In this document: piece after piece, positions 33,945 to 46,303 of the stretch
How positions within the stretch are numbered: position 1 is the stretch's first letter
Layout: each line of letters starts with the position of its first letter
Assembly: GCA_017607445.1 (NCBI GenBank)
Contig: JAEVHH010000002.1
Span: 3,649,501 to 3,713,500, forward strand
Direction of reading: 5' to 3'
From: Histoplasma ohiense
Taxonomy: Eukaryota > Ascomycota > Eurotiomycetes > Onygenales > Ajellomycetaceae
Length of the DNA: 64,000 nucleotides
Notes under the pieces: model-generated
Told to the model about the DNA's origin: nothing
What the model saw: only the letters and a program-made list of their open reading frames with translations
Databases searched by the model: none
Made by a program: the position numbers and the translations under genes

Positions 33945-35410
33945 ACAAAAAAATTTTGTTATTGGAGGGTGTTCCTTGCCATAAATTTTATTTAAAGATA
34001 TTAGGATTTCTTGTGTTTGTATGTATACCTATTTTATATCTCCTTAGCTATGTATTTAGAAATGCTTCGAGGAATATATTCTCCTTTCAACCATTCGGCT
34101 TCAAGTTGTTAGTGCAGCTGTATGAACGTCCATAGGATCGACATCTGCAGGCTTTTATGCCTGCCAATAGTACTAGTAGTTTTGTAATATCTAGTTTTTT
34201 CCTGACCCAAGCTGAGACAATGTAGAAAATGACGATTCATTGTGATTTGGATTCGAATATCCACCGTTTTATACCCGTTGGTATTCATGAATACGCCAAG
34301 TAAATCCACGTGACAAAACACTAGTCAATATATGTACTAGCCCAGCAGACCTACAGAAAATCAGCCAAAAAATTTCCAAAAAAACTCTCCCTTCTCTTCT
34401 TTCCCAACTCCTCGCTCAAAGAATCGCATTCAAAGCTTACGCACAGGAGAGAGAAGAGAATAGCCCTTCACGGGCTTATTTTATTTTCTCTTCAGACCGC
34501 AACTACTAGCTTTGGGAGAAAGTCCCCGGACACCCTGCGCCCCCGTCTTAAAACCGCGAGGGTTCCTCACAACAAGCCAGGCACTGCGGAAACGCGCCGC
34601 CATAGAAGCATTTCTCATTGCGGCTTACGCCTTTTTTCCTTCCCTTCTCTTTTCTCACTCTTCTTTTAGAAGGGAGGAGGAAAGAAAGAAGGGCTCGTCG
34701 CTGTTCCTACCCGACTCTGTGGAAGTTTTATTCTGCAGAGAAAACAATGGTGGTTTGGACGGGATGGGGCCTTTTTGGCGAGGGATAGGTTGCCATTCGT
34801 CGTGTTTCGATAGTCATGCGATTGCTTGGTTTCCCATGTGTATTTTGATTATATATGTGTGAAATCAAGTAACTCGATGGGGCTTATTCATGAGGCGAGG
34901 AGTTCACCCTTCTTCTTTTTTTTTCATTTTTCATTCCCAAGGTCTGTAGCTTATGGAAAGCGGCGGTGATGGTTTCTTTTCAATTTTCTTCTCTTTCAAA
35001 GGGGGATTAATTAAAAGGGATCTCATTGCAGAAGCCTTGTCGGATGGGCCAGACTTCTTATTTGTTATATATTTATTTCCCTATTTATATTTTATCTTTT
35101 TCGGTTCAAGTGATGATTCACATCATAGAGTCAAGCACTGAGGCTCATTAGGGCTGTTGAAGACTCAAATGATTAAAATTTTATCTGATGGACGTGAAGA
35201 TATTGTATATTCTATATAAAACTAACGCCATAAAATCGGAATTTGTGTTTCTGGCTTACGATATGCAGGGTAAATTCCCCTCACATATCATTGTCTCGTT
35301 TTTAAGAGGAGTATCATTAGATTTGAATAAGTTAGACATGGACATCGTGTTAATGTATATACAGGGGTATGTATGTATTCGTTTTTATCGTAGACATCCC
35401 TTCCCACTCA
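33945..35410. other. Convergent spacer between NOP15 and GET1
   Basis: 3' flanks of both genes. A frame at 34512-34862 plus has a GC-rich start and a hydrophobic end but no domain; I do not call it. No other feature seen. Confidence 0.5.
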
Positions 35411-36354
35411 TTATTGGCGTTTCTTTCCTTCCTTCCCCTCCATAGTAGCTCCAAGTTTTATCCGGTCAATTTTCGGCTTCGACACGTATGCCAGACTAGC
35501 TCTCATCGCATCACCAACCAACGCAACAACGGTAGCGCACGCTCCGCCCCATATCTGTATGCTCACGGTACCCATCGGCGCACGGGGAAAGGACAACACC
35601 CACTGCACCTGCCATGGAATCCATCCAGGAGGTAATGTGAAAATAGGTGTCTTGGAGTACCAGAATTGCAAGAAGAGCATTAGCCCAGAGGTGGCTGCCC
35701 AGCGAGCGATTCTGACAGTCATGTCGAAAGTCGATTTGGATTGGGTGAGTTCATTATCTGTTTGTTTTCCGAGTTTTTGTAGGTTAGAATTACGTGCTTT
35801 CGTTTTCGTGGTGGTGTTTTGAACACCACTGAAGATTGATTTCGTTTTGTCTGTCTGTACCAAGTGCAAGGGGCGGAGACCAAACAGCTGAAAGAATGAA
35901 TGAATGAAAGGGAAAGGGGAAAAGGAAAAAAGTATGATATAACAATATAGTGTGTCCAGAACGTACTCTTAGCCTCATATGCCTCCAACGCCTTATCATG
36001 TCGCCGTCTCAACTTGGCCCATTTTGCAAACTCATCCTGGGAGCTGGTCGAGCTCATTTCGTGTTTGAGTTGTACAACTTCTCGTTTCATATGGCGTTGT
36101 TCTCGAGCGATCTGCGACATCCCTGTGGGTAACTTAATGTAGAGAAGCCATAGCTACGAAGGAATGAATAAATTAGCTTCTTTTCGGGAGTTTCAAATGT
36201 GGAACTTTTTTTCTTCATTGGATTGAGGCGCAGAAAGTCTAGAGAAGGGAGCTGGGGTGATTCGTACCAAACCATCTACTGTAGCGGCGCCAACCGTATT
36301 AATCATATATATGATGACGTTAAGGAACAGGACGGTGATGAGTAGTGAGGGCAT
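35411..36354 (-). CDS. GET1: Get1/WRB tail-anchor insertion receptor
   Basis: An ER membrane receptor subunit that, with Get2, takes tail-anchored proteins from Get3 and inserts them. Three exons: 36268-36354, 35967-36153, 35411-35757, giving 206 aa. A first membrane helix lies at about residues 3-22 ([20 protein letters not shown]). A coiled coil follows, with the family signature [19 protein letters not shown], which contacts Get3. A second helix near [16 protein letters not shown] and a third after [14 protein letters not shown] complete the fold. Length is normal for the family. It is head-to-head with the next gene, starts 373 bp apart. The start is the ATG that begins the first helix. 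Confidence 0.95.
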
Positions 36355-36727
36355 TTTCGAGATATATACCAGTAGCCTTGAAGTTGGTGGAGCGAGGAAA
36401 GGCCAGAGGTCACGCTGGGGTGGGCTCAACGGATTGAGAGCGAATGAGGTTTTGGCATTAGGGTGTTGGTTAAGTGATTGAAGCAGTGTTGTCTCGGTCG
36501 CTATTTCGTCGCTCTGAACTGTTGAACAACGAAAGCGTGCTTACCTTGCGACGCTTTCTGCCATTGTCTTCAACCATGGTGGTTTGCGGGAGCTTGGGCC
36601 AACATGGTGCCACGTGATATTGCTTTTGGCTCCCATGGACCTCTCCCCACCGAGACAGGTGTAGTGGTGTATTCTCTTCGCGGCGGGACTCCAGGACTCA
36701 GCCAATTTATTAACCGCCTATACCCAA
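36355..36727. promoter_or_regulatory. Divergent promoter GET1 / prenyltransferase-repeat gene
   Basis: A 373-bp shared intergenic region between two start codons. It contains a CACGTG core at 36611-36616. No TATA box is obvious. Confidence 0.6.
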
Positions 36728-38089
36728 ATGTCCGCACCAGAAGACTATCATGCGACCCTAACTAAGATCCTTTCCTCCAGAGGTAATCAAATTTTTGACA
36801 TTCATTTCCTTCCGGAGGGCTTTGGTGATCTCCTTCAGGAGGGGCATGAGATAGGCATCACCAAGAAAGCGCTTGTACAATGCTTCATAAAAGCACGTCA
36901 AATATTGTCTTCTCTCTCCTCACTAGAGCAACTGCCCTGGAAGCCAGAAACTGGTAGCAATCAAGAACATGTTTCTCCAGGAGCACCCCGTGAAGACGCC
37001 TCGCAATCCCCCCGCAACTCGAACATCGACCAAGATTACTCGCCCCAAACTCTCCTCCTCCAAACTGAAATCCTCCTCCTCCTCGATTCCGAACACCTAA
37101 CTGCCTGCAATTGGCGGAAGCGCAGACTGTGCGCCTTGAAAGAACAAAAGCAATCACAATGCCCCGGCTCTGCAAACCATTACCCACCCACTCTCCATAC
37201 CGAAATTTCATTTACAACAACAATCCTCCGTTCCCCGCTTCACCGACACACAAAATCCCCCGTTCTATGGTACCACCGGAAATGGACTATGATGCAGCTT
37301 TTGGACTTTTGCCACGATGACCCCGTGGCGGCATTCGCGGGTTCCCATCATTTGCCGCATTATGAAGCTGTTCCTGAGGCTGAGACCGGTACCAAGGCTG
37401 CAGCTGCAGTTACAGCTGCCGTGAACCAAATCACAGACTACGAACTATCCATCGTGTTGCAGGCGGGCACGCATCACCCAAAAAATTATTACGCGTTCGC
37501 CTACCTACGAGAGTTTATGGGCTTATTTGCCAATGCGCTTGCCTTCGCCCGATGCCAAATATTGTCGACAACTACGGTGACAATGGGGCAGCAGCAGCCG
37601 GTAATTCTCTGTCTAGGGCTCCTTGCGAGGATGGTTCTTGAGACAGTGCATTCATGGTGTCTCACATACTCTCACCGACGGGATATTTCTGCTTGGAACT
37701 TTTTGCTTTGGTTGTTGGAAGTTGTGGGGGATAACGATGGGAGTGGAGGGGGTGATAAAGGTGATGTGATAACATTGAGGAAATCGATTGTAAATAAGAC
37801 CGCACGCTTTGGCGCGGAGGTTTCATGGGATGGAGAAGGGTTGTGGACCTTTGTGGATCTTGCTACCAGGCGGTTTGGGGTTGATGTTGATTGGCTGAAT
37901 CTGGAGTCTGGAGGGGGGAATGGAGTGCATGACATAGATGGCACCGGCGCCGCTCACGGTCCTGCGGTCGTTACCGCCACAGAAAAATCTTCTTCATATT
38001 CTAACCAACGATGGAAGATATGGGTTTGTCGAATAAAAGAGCCGCAGAAGCGGAATGACGGCCCAACCTGGGTAAATGACAATGGCTGA
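36728..38089 (+). CDS. Protein prenyltransferase alpha-repeat protein (PTAR1-like)
   Basis: Resembles the alpha-subunit repeat family of protein prenyltransferases, closest in style to PTAR1 and yeast Ecm9, not to the canonical farnesyl/geranylgeranyl alpha subunits. Single exon, 453 aa. Repeat-type motifs are SPVLWYHRKW (about residues 177-186) and HPKNYYAFAYLREF (about 262-275). A third, weaker one is SHRRDISAWNFLLWLL near 330. PTAR1 is linked in animals to a geranylgeranyltransferase of the Rab-type pathway, so a role in membrane-traffic prenylation is possible but inferred. A disordered Gln/Ser/Pro insert lies at residues 70-110 and a Gly-rich tail near 420. Confidence 0.8.
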   Translation: MSAPEDYHATLTKILSSRGNQIFDIHFLPEGFGDLLQEGHEIGITKKALVQCFIKARQILSSLSSLEQLPWKPETGSNQEHVSPGAPREDASQSPRNSNIDQDYSPQTLLLQTEILLLLDSEHLTACNWRKRRLCALKEQKQSQCPGSANHYPPTLHTEISFTTTILRSPLHRHTKSPVLWYHRKWTMMQLLDFCHDDPVAAFAGSHHLPHYEAVPEAETGTKAAAAVTAAVNQITDYELSIVLQAGTHHPKNYYAFAYLREFMGLFANALAFARCQILSTTTVTMGQQQPVILCLGLLARMVLETVHSWCLTYSHRRDISAWNFLLWLLEVVGDNDGSGGGDKGDVITLRKSIVNKTARFGAEVSWDGEGLWTFVDLATRRFGVDVDWLNLESGGGNGVHDIDGTGAAHGPAVVTATEKSSSYSNQRWKIWVCRIKEPQKRNDGPTWVNDNG

Positions 38090-39135
38090 AACTAGAAAAA
38101 TAATCATGAAATAAAATTAATAACCGGGCCCTGGCTAGCTCCTCCTGGGCTAGCTAGCTAGTTTAGCTGCTATTACGATGACGATAGACCATGAGACCCA
38201 AGGGTTGAGAAAAGAGGAAGAGAAATTGACTTGATTCTAAAACCAACAACTGCTGCCTTTGTATTATGACGCTGTTGCTAATAACAACACTTCCAGTAGC
38301 TCAGGGTATATTGACTCCAAACAATGGGCAATGGAGGAAACGAATGCAAAGTAAAAGCAAGGAGGGCAACTACATTCTGCAAAATTTCAAAAGCTAGAAA
38401 GGCAGAACTATTACTTGAACCATTCAAAAGCAAAATGAATGTTCAATAAAACTTGGGGCGGGAATAGGTCAGAATGTGTAAGACAAAGGGGGGGGTGGGG
38501 GTTGAGGTGGTAGGACGTCCCACACAGAAAACTGATTCATGTCAGACTAAAAAGAAGAGGGAGCGAGATAATGAGAAAGACATCGCATGCCATCACTGAG
38601 AAAAACACCAAACATAGTCATAATAATAAACAATGGTATTCCTTCCTCCTCAATTTCGTCTCAAAATAGGAAAGTAAAACGAGTTAAAACGAGTAAAACG
38701 AGAAGAAAACTCACTCCGTTAAAACTCCTATACTTTGTAAAATCCAGAAGAAGTCAAAAGCGACCGTACAGACACACACCGCTCACTCAAATTCAATGTA
38801 ATAGGCTCAGGAAACCAAACTCATTCCGGTTTGCACTTTGTCGTTTATCTCATTCCTTCGCCCTCACCACAAACAACCTCTCTTCGTCCTGTATCTTTTC
38901 TAGTTCATAATGTCGATTTGAAATCGGAATGTCTTGTCTGATCTCAAGATTGAGAAGATGTGTGGTGGGGAAAAGTAGACATACACATATAAATATAAAC
39001 ATAATATATATGCGCATATATACTTAGGACAGTGCTCAAGAAAGGAAAGAGAACCCCAAGCCAAGGCAGCCATATATTTCAATGAACCATCAAGTCGCGA
39101 ATAAGGTAGACAAGTGGGCGACGGCGTGAGTAATT
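38090..39135. other. Convergent spacer
   Basis: No gene supported. Includes a G-rich tract near 38488-38504 and a GTAAAACGAG-type decamer tandem at about 38671-38702. A 107-codon frame across this tandem is not convincing. Confidence 0.5.
38671..38702. repeat. GT(T)AAAACGA tandem
   Basis: Three copies of an AAAACGAGT-like unit of 10-11 bases. Confidence 0.8.
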
Positions 39136-39635
39136 TTATTTCTTCTTGGAGGCTTCAGCAGCCTTCTTGGCGTTTGCTATTTGATATCAATCGGTTAGCT
39201 CGATGTTCAATTTGGCTGGCGACAGCTTCCTTCCACAAGGGGCCACATGACAGTGAGACGGAGAGAAGAGGTACAAACAGAGGTGGATATGAATAAAATC
39301 AAGAAGAATATATTGGGGTGAGAGCGTCAATCTGATATTTGGTACGTTCAGCTTAGCATGCTGGAGAGAAGGCAGACATACCTGCTTCTTGTTTCTGGCG
39401 CATGATGGCGGCCTGGGCCTCCTTTGTACGAGCGAACTCTGTGCCAGACTGGGTGTTTTTCTTCTTCTGTTATGGCCACAAGAGAATGTATACGTTAGCT
39501 TTCTTGCTCTGAGATGGTAGCAGTTTATGATATTATTCCCCACTGTGAGGCAAAGATAAAAAAACCACCAACCTGCGCGGCCATCTCCTTCTGGGTTTTC
39601 TCACGCGCTTTCTCACGCTGGTTTCCACGAGCCAT
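39136..39635 (-). CDS. SERF/4F5-family small protein
   Basis: A tiny, highly charged protein of the SERF (4F5) family, known in animals as a modifier of amyloid aggregation; its cellular role in fungi is unclear. Three exons: 39573-39635, 39382-39466, 39136-39176, giving 62 aa. The start MARGNQREKAREK is the family signature, and the C-terminus is Lys/Ala-rich, ending SKKK. It is too fragmented by introns to appear as one long frame. Phases agree at both junctions. The ATG is unambiguous because the signature begins there. Confidence 0.9.
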
Positions 39636-41051
39636 AGTGACGGTATGTCTGAGAAGAACTGTCGATAGTCAGGGGTCAGTGGTCCTGGCGGTGAAGATGT
39701 GGTGGAGTTGCGATCAACGAGCGAAGAAGAGACGAATTTGGCTGGAACAAACACACGAAGGCAAGAGATCGATCTATACGATGACTAAGAAATTACTAAT
39801 ATACCGCCAATCGCACCAATAGAAACATTTGAACAGCCAAGATTCTAGAATAAGCCTTTCAAGTCCCTTGGACACTTCCTATATTTACTCGTTGGAATCC
39901 ACTTCATTCACAAGATTTGTTGCTCTTCCGCTTCCTCGTTCTTCGTGCGCACTGTCGTGGGCCAGATCTGCCCCCTGGCGGCTAACCCAAGGCGCCAGGG
40001 CCGTGTTGACCAATCATGCGGCTCTTACCTTCGCAGAGCCCCGCCTTCGAAACAACGACATCCTCAACTTTGTTTCATCCAAAACCTCATCCCACCTCAT
40101 TGACAAGATTAGCTGCCATCCAGTCCTTCGCTTCTCGCCATGGGGTGTCGTGGTGTTAGCGGACTGGCTTCCAGGACGGCAGTCAGTCCTGCCCAATATC
40201 CCCAGTCTGCAGAATATCATGATGAAACCCGCCTTGACTGCTCAACTGCTTGTCCTTGCTTGAACATCCCTGTGACTGGTGCCTTAAAATATCCGGCGCC
40301 AATGGAGTCACCTTAGGAGGCCTTCACACGAGTTCTCCAGATCTGACAGAATAGAGGTGTATCAAATCATATCAACACATGGAACGAGCGGAGTGACTGT
40401 CTCCACCATGGGCAGTTGAGCCGATGGGAACTATGGCGATTGTTTCTCGGTATTCACCGTTTGCTGTTGTTTCATGAAACAGGTGAAGCCTTCTCTCTTT
40501 TGCTTCATTTTTTCTCTCTTCACTGCTCAGCGTTGCGCCCATTGTTCCATTTCTTTCTCTTTCTGCACTCTTGCCTTCGGCCTCCACCTTTCGTTCTTCG
40601 TCTGTTTCCTCTTTTCCTATCATATATTCTCGTCCTCTCTCGAAATTTCGCGTTGTATTGGTTGTTGTCTCTGACGGCAACAACAAGCGGATTAATTATG
40701 TTCATTTCACTGCGATGCTACTAAATACTCATACTTTCCTTTCACTGATTCTGGATTGATCCTATTCTCCTTCAATAACTTCTATCAAAGCAAGAAAAGC
40801 TTCTCCCTGCCGGTCAATTCCATACCTTTTCTTCACTTGACTCGTCCGCTTTTCCTTTGCTTTTCCCAAGAGAGTTCCTGGTTCAAAGACTTTATACTTT
40901 TTATCCAGCTTCAAACCCGTTTCTGGATTTCAACACCGATATCGAAATCGACCTCCAACATTAATATCGTTCCCTTTACGTGTTCTGAGCACCTTGAATT
41001 CCAACCTGGTCGCTGCATCATTTTCATCGATCGGCTGTCAACCTTCCAACA
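39636..41051. other. Divergent promoter region and long 5' leader
   Basis: Separates the SERF-like gene (-) and the membrane-protein gene (+). The right half is pyrimidine-rich, as expected for a fungal 5' leader. Frames at 39829-40263 plus and 40372-40686 minus show no domain and I leave them out. Confidence 0.55.
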
Positions 41052-42030
41052 ATGACAGCCGTTGTCAAATCCCTGGCTGGTCCAGGTTATATCATTTTGA
41101 ATGTCATACGGGTCTTCAACATAATCTGTCTCCTATGTATTATCGCCGCATGTTCAGTCTTATTGGTTAAGACATCCACTGCCACCAATTTCTTCTTTTT
41201 CGATGCAATGAACCGGGTTATAATAATTGTTATAAGCTGTAAGAAATTCTTTTTTCCCCTCCTGCTATCTCGACTAGTCTGACGGAAATCGTGCAGTCTT
41301 CCTTATTACCTCCGAAGTAGCCTTTTTCGAGGACTGGTTTCTTGAATACTGGGGTCTTTTTGGTAAACACTCGAGCTTTCTCGCTCTTGGAATCGCTATG
41401 ATCCTCCTTGGCATATCAACCATAGGATGTCTGAATAGAGCGGACATGAACAAGGACGCCATCGGCTCTACCTTCTGGCAGCTAGTTCTAGGCGCTGGCA
41501 TTATCTCCATTGTGTTTGGGTTTGTTAATATCTTCGTGGTATGTCCCTTCCCCCTTCCCACCAGCTGTGTCTGACCACAGAGCCTCTGACTCCGCGAATT
41601 TAACACCAACCACACCTCCACGCAGACTTTCATATACCGAACGAAAAGAACTGGTTTAGAAGCACGTCACATCCGAACTAACGGGGCTGTTGCCCCGGAC
41701 GCCATCCCTCCATTAAAGCACAGCCTCAGCCGCGCACACAAATCCTTTAAACTCAACCACAAGGACTCCTTGCCCCTCTACCGCGAGAGCGACGATGCAT
41801 ATTCTCAATCAAAATACTCACACTCAACACGCTCCCCTATCAGCACCTCTCCCTCCATGCGCAACGTTCCTGCTAAATATCGGGTGAATATATCCCATCC
41901 CATCGTCAACAATCACGAACAGTTCGAAAAATTTTCGAGGAATTCGGAAGGCTCGCACCCGGAACATCCGGCCAATCACCCTGTGCATGTTTCTACACAT
42001 CGGTCGGATTGGGAAGGGGTTGAGATATAA
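41052..42030 (+). CDS. Conserved fungal four-helix membrane protein
   Basis: A multi-pass membrane protein of a family common in filamentous fungi (I believe a DUF7598-type protein); function unknown. Three exons: 41052-41238, 41297-41538, 41626-42030, giving 277 aa. The start MTAVVKSLAGPGYIILNVIRVFN leads into a first helix at about 13-40. Three more helices follow, near 52-72, 87-108 and 122-143, with SEVAFFEDWF and a GISTIGCLN block between them. Residues 145-277 form a hydrophilic tail rich in Ser, His and Pro, probably cytosolic. I chose the first ATG because LAGPGYI is conserved near the start. Confidence 0.8.
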
Positions 42031-42612
42031 AACATTGGGGAAGTTGGTGCGGGCGGAACGGATACAAAAGCAAAGGGATATTGAGGGATGATATGGATTG
42101 GTTAGAAGGTTGGAGGTGATACCTCTTGACTAACTTATCGTCCATTCTATCGCGCTGCGTAGATTCTTTTAATTTTTCTTTGTGTATTGGTCTTAGGCAT
42201 TTCCCTGGATTCTGTGATTCTAGACACCTGATGTTTCCCTTCTTTTCTTTTCTTTTGATATCATATGCACTCGTTTGTGAGTTGTGGCGTCACACCAGTG
42301 GTTCTATATCTTGGGTTGGTGAGGGTAACTAGTGTTTGAACTACCCTTCGTTTTCTATTGTACTTATACCCTTTCCCTAGGCCAAAATTCTCTTATCTCC
42401 TTTGCCATTTCGTCGTGCATCGGTTTGGGACCCATTTCTTTTTCTTTCGGCTTTTAAATGTACCTTGATGAGCGACTGTATACAGAAGAAAGGATAAAAT
42501 ATTGCATACGCTCATATCTATCAATGCAGAACCCCCTCTAAATAAACCAACAAAAGAAAAAAAAAAAAATTTGCATAGAACCAGAAAAATCAAAACACAA
42601 AATAAAATTCAA
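42031..42612. other. Convergent spacer
   Basis: 3' flanks of two convergent membrane-protein genes. Nothing else seen. Confidence 0.6.
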
Positions 42613-43875
42613 TCAACTCCTACTTCTACTCCTCCCACTCCCATTTCCATCCCGGCTATTACCATCATAACCACCATCACCATCACCATCATCATCATCA
42701 TCATCCCCCCTCTCCAACCCGGCCGTAATCCCCTCAACATACGAGTTCGCCTCAACCCCCAACCGCCCAACATCAACCACATCCCCCTTCCCCCCCGCAT
42801 TTCTCCTCCGCATAACGCTCGTCATCGCCCTAACAACCTCCTCTTCTTCCCAAACACTGCCCCCCTCCCCTAGCCCTCCCAGAGATGTCCCCAACAACCC
42901 AGAGCTCTCCATTGCCACAACAGCCGTCCAGTACGCATCATCCCTCGCTTTCAGCCCGCGATCCCGCACAGTCGCGTTCCGCACGACGCTAACCGCATGC
43001 ACTTTCGCCGTGGCGTTGGCCAGGGTCGCGGAGGCGATCGCAACGAGTTGATCCGTGACCTCTGCCGGGGTCGGGGGTGTGTAGAAGAATCTATGCGTGG
43101 CAGCGAGGTAGATGGTGCCGGCGGCGAGAGCGTCGAAGATTGTAAAGGTGAGTAGGCGGAAGGTCGTGAGGTTGTTGTGGAAGCTTGAGGGGATGTCTTG
43201 TGGGATTGCGGAGGGGGTTTTGTGGTGTGCTTTTGCGGGGTTGGGGGAGGAGGCGGGGTTGTAGAAGGCAACGAGGAGGGTTTCGAGGAGAAGAAGGGAG
43301 AGGGCTGTTAGGGTGAATTTCGAGCGGAAGCGGCTAGCACTGGAGCCGGCGAGGGGGTTGGAGGTTACGAGGCCCGTTATTAGGAGGTGGAGGAGATGGG
43401 GGAGGAAGGTGTGTAAGGGGAGGTAGTAGAGGAGGTATGTTGTTTCGGCATCCGGGGTGCAGAAAGGGCAGGCTAGTAGGGTTTCCGGACCGTAGCGTAG
43501 GTAGAGTCTACGGAGAGTGGGGGAGGTGAATTTTGCTTTTAGCTGGGTGTCGAGGCTGGTGAGGGTATTGTTTGGGCGGAGGCGGGCGAGGCGGTTAAAG
43601 AGGATTTCGGTCGGAGTGTTAAGGCGAGACTGAGTGAGGGCGAAGATGTTCGAGGACGGCGCATGCGGGTTCAGACCTGTCCAGGCGGGGAGTGAGAGGA
43701 AGAGGAATAGACAGGTTGAGATGAAGAGAATGTTCAGGGCAAGGGCTGCTCCTGGCGGCAAGGGACGAGGCTGGGGACGTTGGGCGAGCGAGGAGCGGAG
43801 GGAGTGGAAGCAAGATCTCGCCTTGCGAAAGAGGAGTGGGGAGAAGAAGATCAACAGGGTTTTGTAGCTGGACAT
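42613..43875 (-). CDS. Conserved fungal multi-pass membrane protein
   Basis: Unknown function. Single exon, 420 aa. Predicted helices lie at about 44-65, 150-172, 188-207 and 243-262. The hallmark is KFTSPTLRRLYLRYGPETLLACPFC (split here: LYLRYGPETLLACPFC), a CPFC pair just before the second helix, which I associate with a widespread but uncharacterised ascomycete family. The C-terminus is acidic and Gly/Asp-rich and ends in RSRSRS. Codon use is GC-rich compared with its flanks. Location could be mitochondrial or ER; the basic, Ser-rich N-terminus before the first helix would fit either. Confidence 0.75.
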   Translation of the reverse strand: MSSYKTLLIFFSPLLFRKARSCFHSLRSSLAQRPQPRPLPPGAALALNILFISTCLFLFLSLPAWTGLNPHAPSSNIFALTQSRLNTPTEILFNRLARLRPNNTLTSLDTQLKAKFTSPTLRRLYLRYGPETLLACPFCTPDAETTYLLYYLPLHTFLPHLLHLLITGLVTSNPLAGSSASRFRSKFTLTALSLLLLETLLVAFYNPASSPNPAKAHHKTPSAIPQDIPSSFHNNLTTFRLLTFTIFDALAAGTIYLAATHRFFYTPPTPAEVTDQLVAIASATLANATAKVHAVSVVRNATVRDRGLKARDDAYWTAVVAMESSGLLGTSLGGLGEGGSVWEEEEVVRAMTSVMRRRNAGGKGDVVDVGRLGVEANSYVEGITAGLERGDDDDDDGDGDGGYDGNSRDGNGSGRSRSRS

Positions 43876-46303
43876 TTTTGTTACTTAGTATTTATTAGTG
43901 GATAGAGATTGGAGAAGACATACGTATCGTAGTTACCCATTATGACCGGCGGGCGAGGTCAGCTCGCGATATGTGTGTTTGTGCTGTTGTTGTCCGATGT
44001 GGAAAAGAATCGCGATGGGGATGAAGGGAGAAACACAGAACTTGTTCATTACCATTATTTGCTATGATGTTATAATGAAGGAGACGCATATGAATCCACG
44101 ATTTCTCCGGGTTATAAATTATGTGTATCTTAGGCGCTTAATCGAGCTTTTGAAATGCTTGCTCTATAGCGCATGTAAAGACTGCTATTGGATATAAACA
44201 AGCAAAAAGAATGTCACTGTCACAGAAAGCGCGCTACGGAGGCAGATAATCCCGCGTTTAAATATTGCAGGATGGATGGTGTGATATCCTGGGGACCAAA
44301 ACAACGTGAGATAGAAATCTAGCTGCGCTGCGTATCGAGCATGCCACTTACATTCCCCGTAACATTATCATCTCAGGGAAGCTCCTCCACCGATCCTTCC
44401 ATCATGATCCTGTCCAACAGTCTTGCGCTACGCACTCTGTTGCTTCCCTTGTGCAGACAATCCCATGCGTAGGTGGTTCCTCCCGACAGTAGGCAAGGAC
44501 CCCAAATATTTATTTATATTTACTCCTGGGAAAAAATATATATATTTGGATTTAAGGACGAGATCTCCCATGGACCATGCAGTCTGATGCCGATAGAGGA
44601 ATGCCAGATGGAAAGCTTTCGTCCCCCTTCTGAGACAAGAACTGGGGAGTGTTCATCGACGCAGTAAGACCACAGTCACAACACCAATCTCTCAATGGCA
44701 GAAAGAAGCGGCGAATTTGCCTTTTAGCCCGCTGGATCAGCTAATAAGGAACTAGCTGCGGGGTCCCTGTCCCATGGATTTCCAAGGATTGGTGTTCAGG
44801 GCATTCAGGCACACCGCAACCACCCTGAAACGTGCCCTTCTTTTCCTTGATGCTCAGAAATGTTTGTTGCAGGACCAACACCAACACGCCGTGGCTTGGA
44901 GAGGAAGAGGGAACAAAAGTGGGACCTGCGCAGCGCGCAAGCCACATTTCTCGTTCCGCTGCAGGATCACGGAGAGGGATCCAGATGATAATCCGTGATG
45001 GGACGTCACGACTAGAAAATTGAGATAAAGGGATCCGTTATGAGTATGGATGAGCAGAGGGGGAAACTGACTTAAACCAACTGATGTTCATTCCTCCGCA
45101 CCCGAACCCTGGTCAGCAACCAAGGCTTGTGGTGGTTTGGGATTAGCTGGTCAGATGAACAGGGAGACACGGCTGTGTTCTGCAGCTTGACGTCTTCATA
45201 GCGTGGCCAATTGGGCGAGAGTGATTGGGAACAGAGGGGCCAAAGGAGGAGGAGGAGGAGGAGGAGGAGGATGAAAGAACGAAGACGCAGTCGGCGGGGA
45301 GCAAGCGGAAGCGGGATGGGGCGTGTTTTGTTGAGGACCCAGCCAGTACCTGGTACTTGGCGATGCACGCAAAATAGCCTGGCTGCAGTGTACCAGTACC
45401 CGACTCCACATTCAACAACAAAAACAACAACAACAACAACCGTGGTCCTCTCTAGACGACCCTGTCGGTTTAACCAGCGTGAGACATGGGAGTAAGCTGG
45501 ATATGACAAGATATTTATTCATTGATTAATTACAACTTGCCAGGCCCGCGACCGTTTTATTTCATCACTGCGCGAGAGCCACTTCTCTCTTTTTGCGTCT
45601 GTTCTCTCTCATCTTGCGAGATCCAAGCCCACAGAATAACCAACTAATATCCATATATAACTAACTGTAAAATACAACTTTGCTGTGGATCAATTGCTTT
45701 TTCAATTCGTCTACCCCCATCTGTTTATGTTGAGTTTGCTGCTGAAACTCTGAAACCTGGACCCTCACTTGCGCTGTCTTCTGCTTCTTCAGTTAGTACG
45801 TATCATGAATGCTACTTGCTTTGTGCTTCTCGCTTCTCCTATCTCCATCTCCTCATTCTCTGCACGCTCCCTCGTCACTCATTGTACGTGACTTTCCGCT
45901 GGCAGGTTGTCACATTCTTTTTGCTAACCCTGCTTGAATACCTAAGTCAATAGCTCTCCCCTGTCCCAGATAGCTTTTCCGGGTTCCACATCGGGGAAAC
46001 GACATCCCACAACCGAAACGAGACAAAAAATACACCACGACCACATTTCTCCAACGTCGCGAGCTGCGGCATTCCACATGCCTCGTCCCTATTTCTATAC
46101 CCTATAGGCGACCTCGATAGCTCCAGATCACCGCGTCAGTGATCAATTGGAGCCGTATCTCCAATTCGGTCGTTTCCCTTTCCCGACCCAAAACCAACAC
46201 AAAACAGAAGCTATACCGAAGCTGCTCGCGCGTCATATCTCCCGTTTGAACAGTTAGCTCCCTGTAGCTTGGCGGTTAACGCCAGGGCTGCTCTTTCGTT
46301 ACA
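43876..46303. other. Spacer, then ceramide synthase promoter and 5' leader
   Basis: No gene supported in 2.4 kb. A GGA trinucleotide tract lies at 45247-45270, with overlapping Ser-, Pro- or Arg-rich shadow frames around it. The last 700 bases are pyrimidine-rich leader-like DNA. Confidence 0.5.
45247..45270. repeat. GGA trinucleotide microsatellite
   Basis: Eight GGA units, purine-only on the plus strand. Confidence 0.9.

Noticed and set aside
34512..34862. 116-codon plus-strand frame after NOP15
   Set aside because: No recognisable family, no splice context, and its hydrophobic end looks like AT-rich noise.
39829..40263. 144-codon plus-strand frame upstream of the membrane-protein gene
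   Set aside because: No domain, overlaps the SERF-gene promoter, and composition is like flanking leader DNA.
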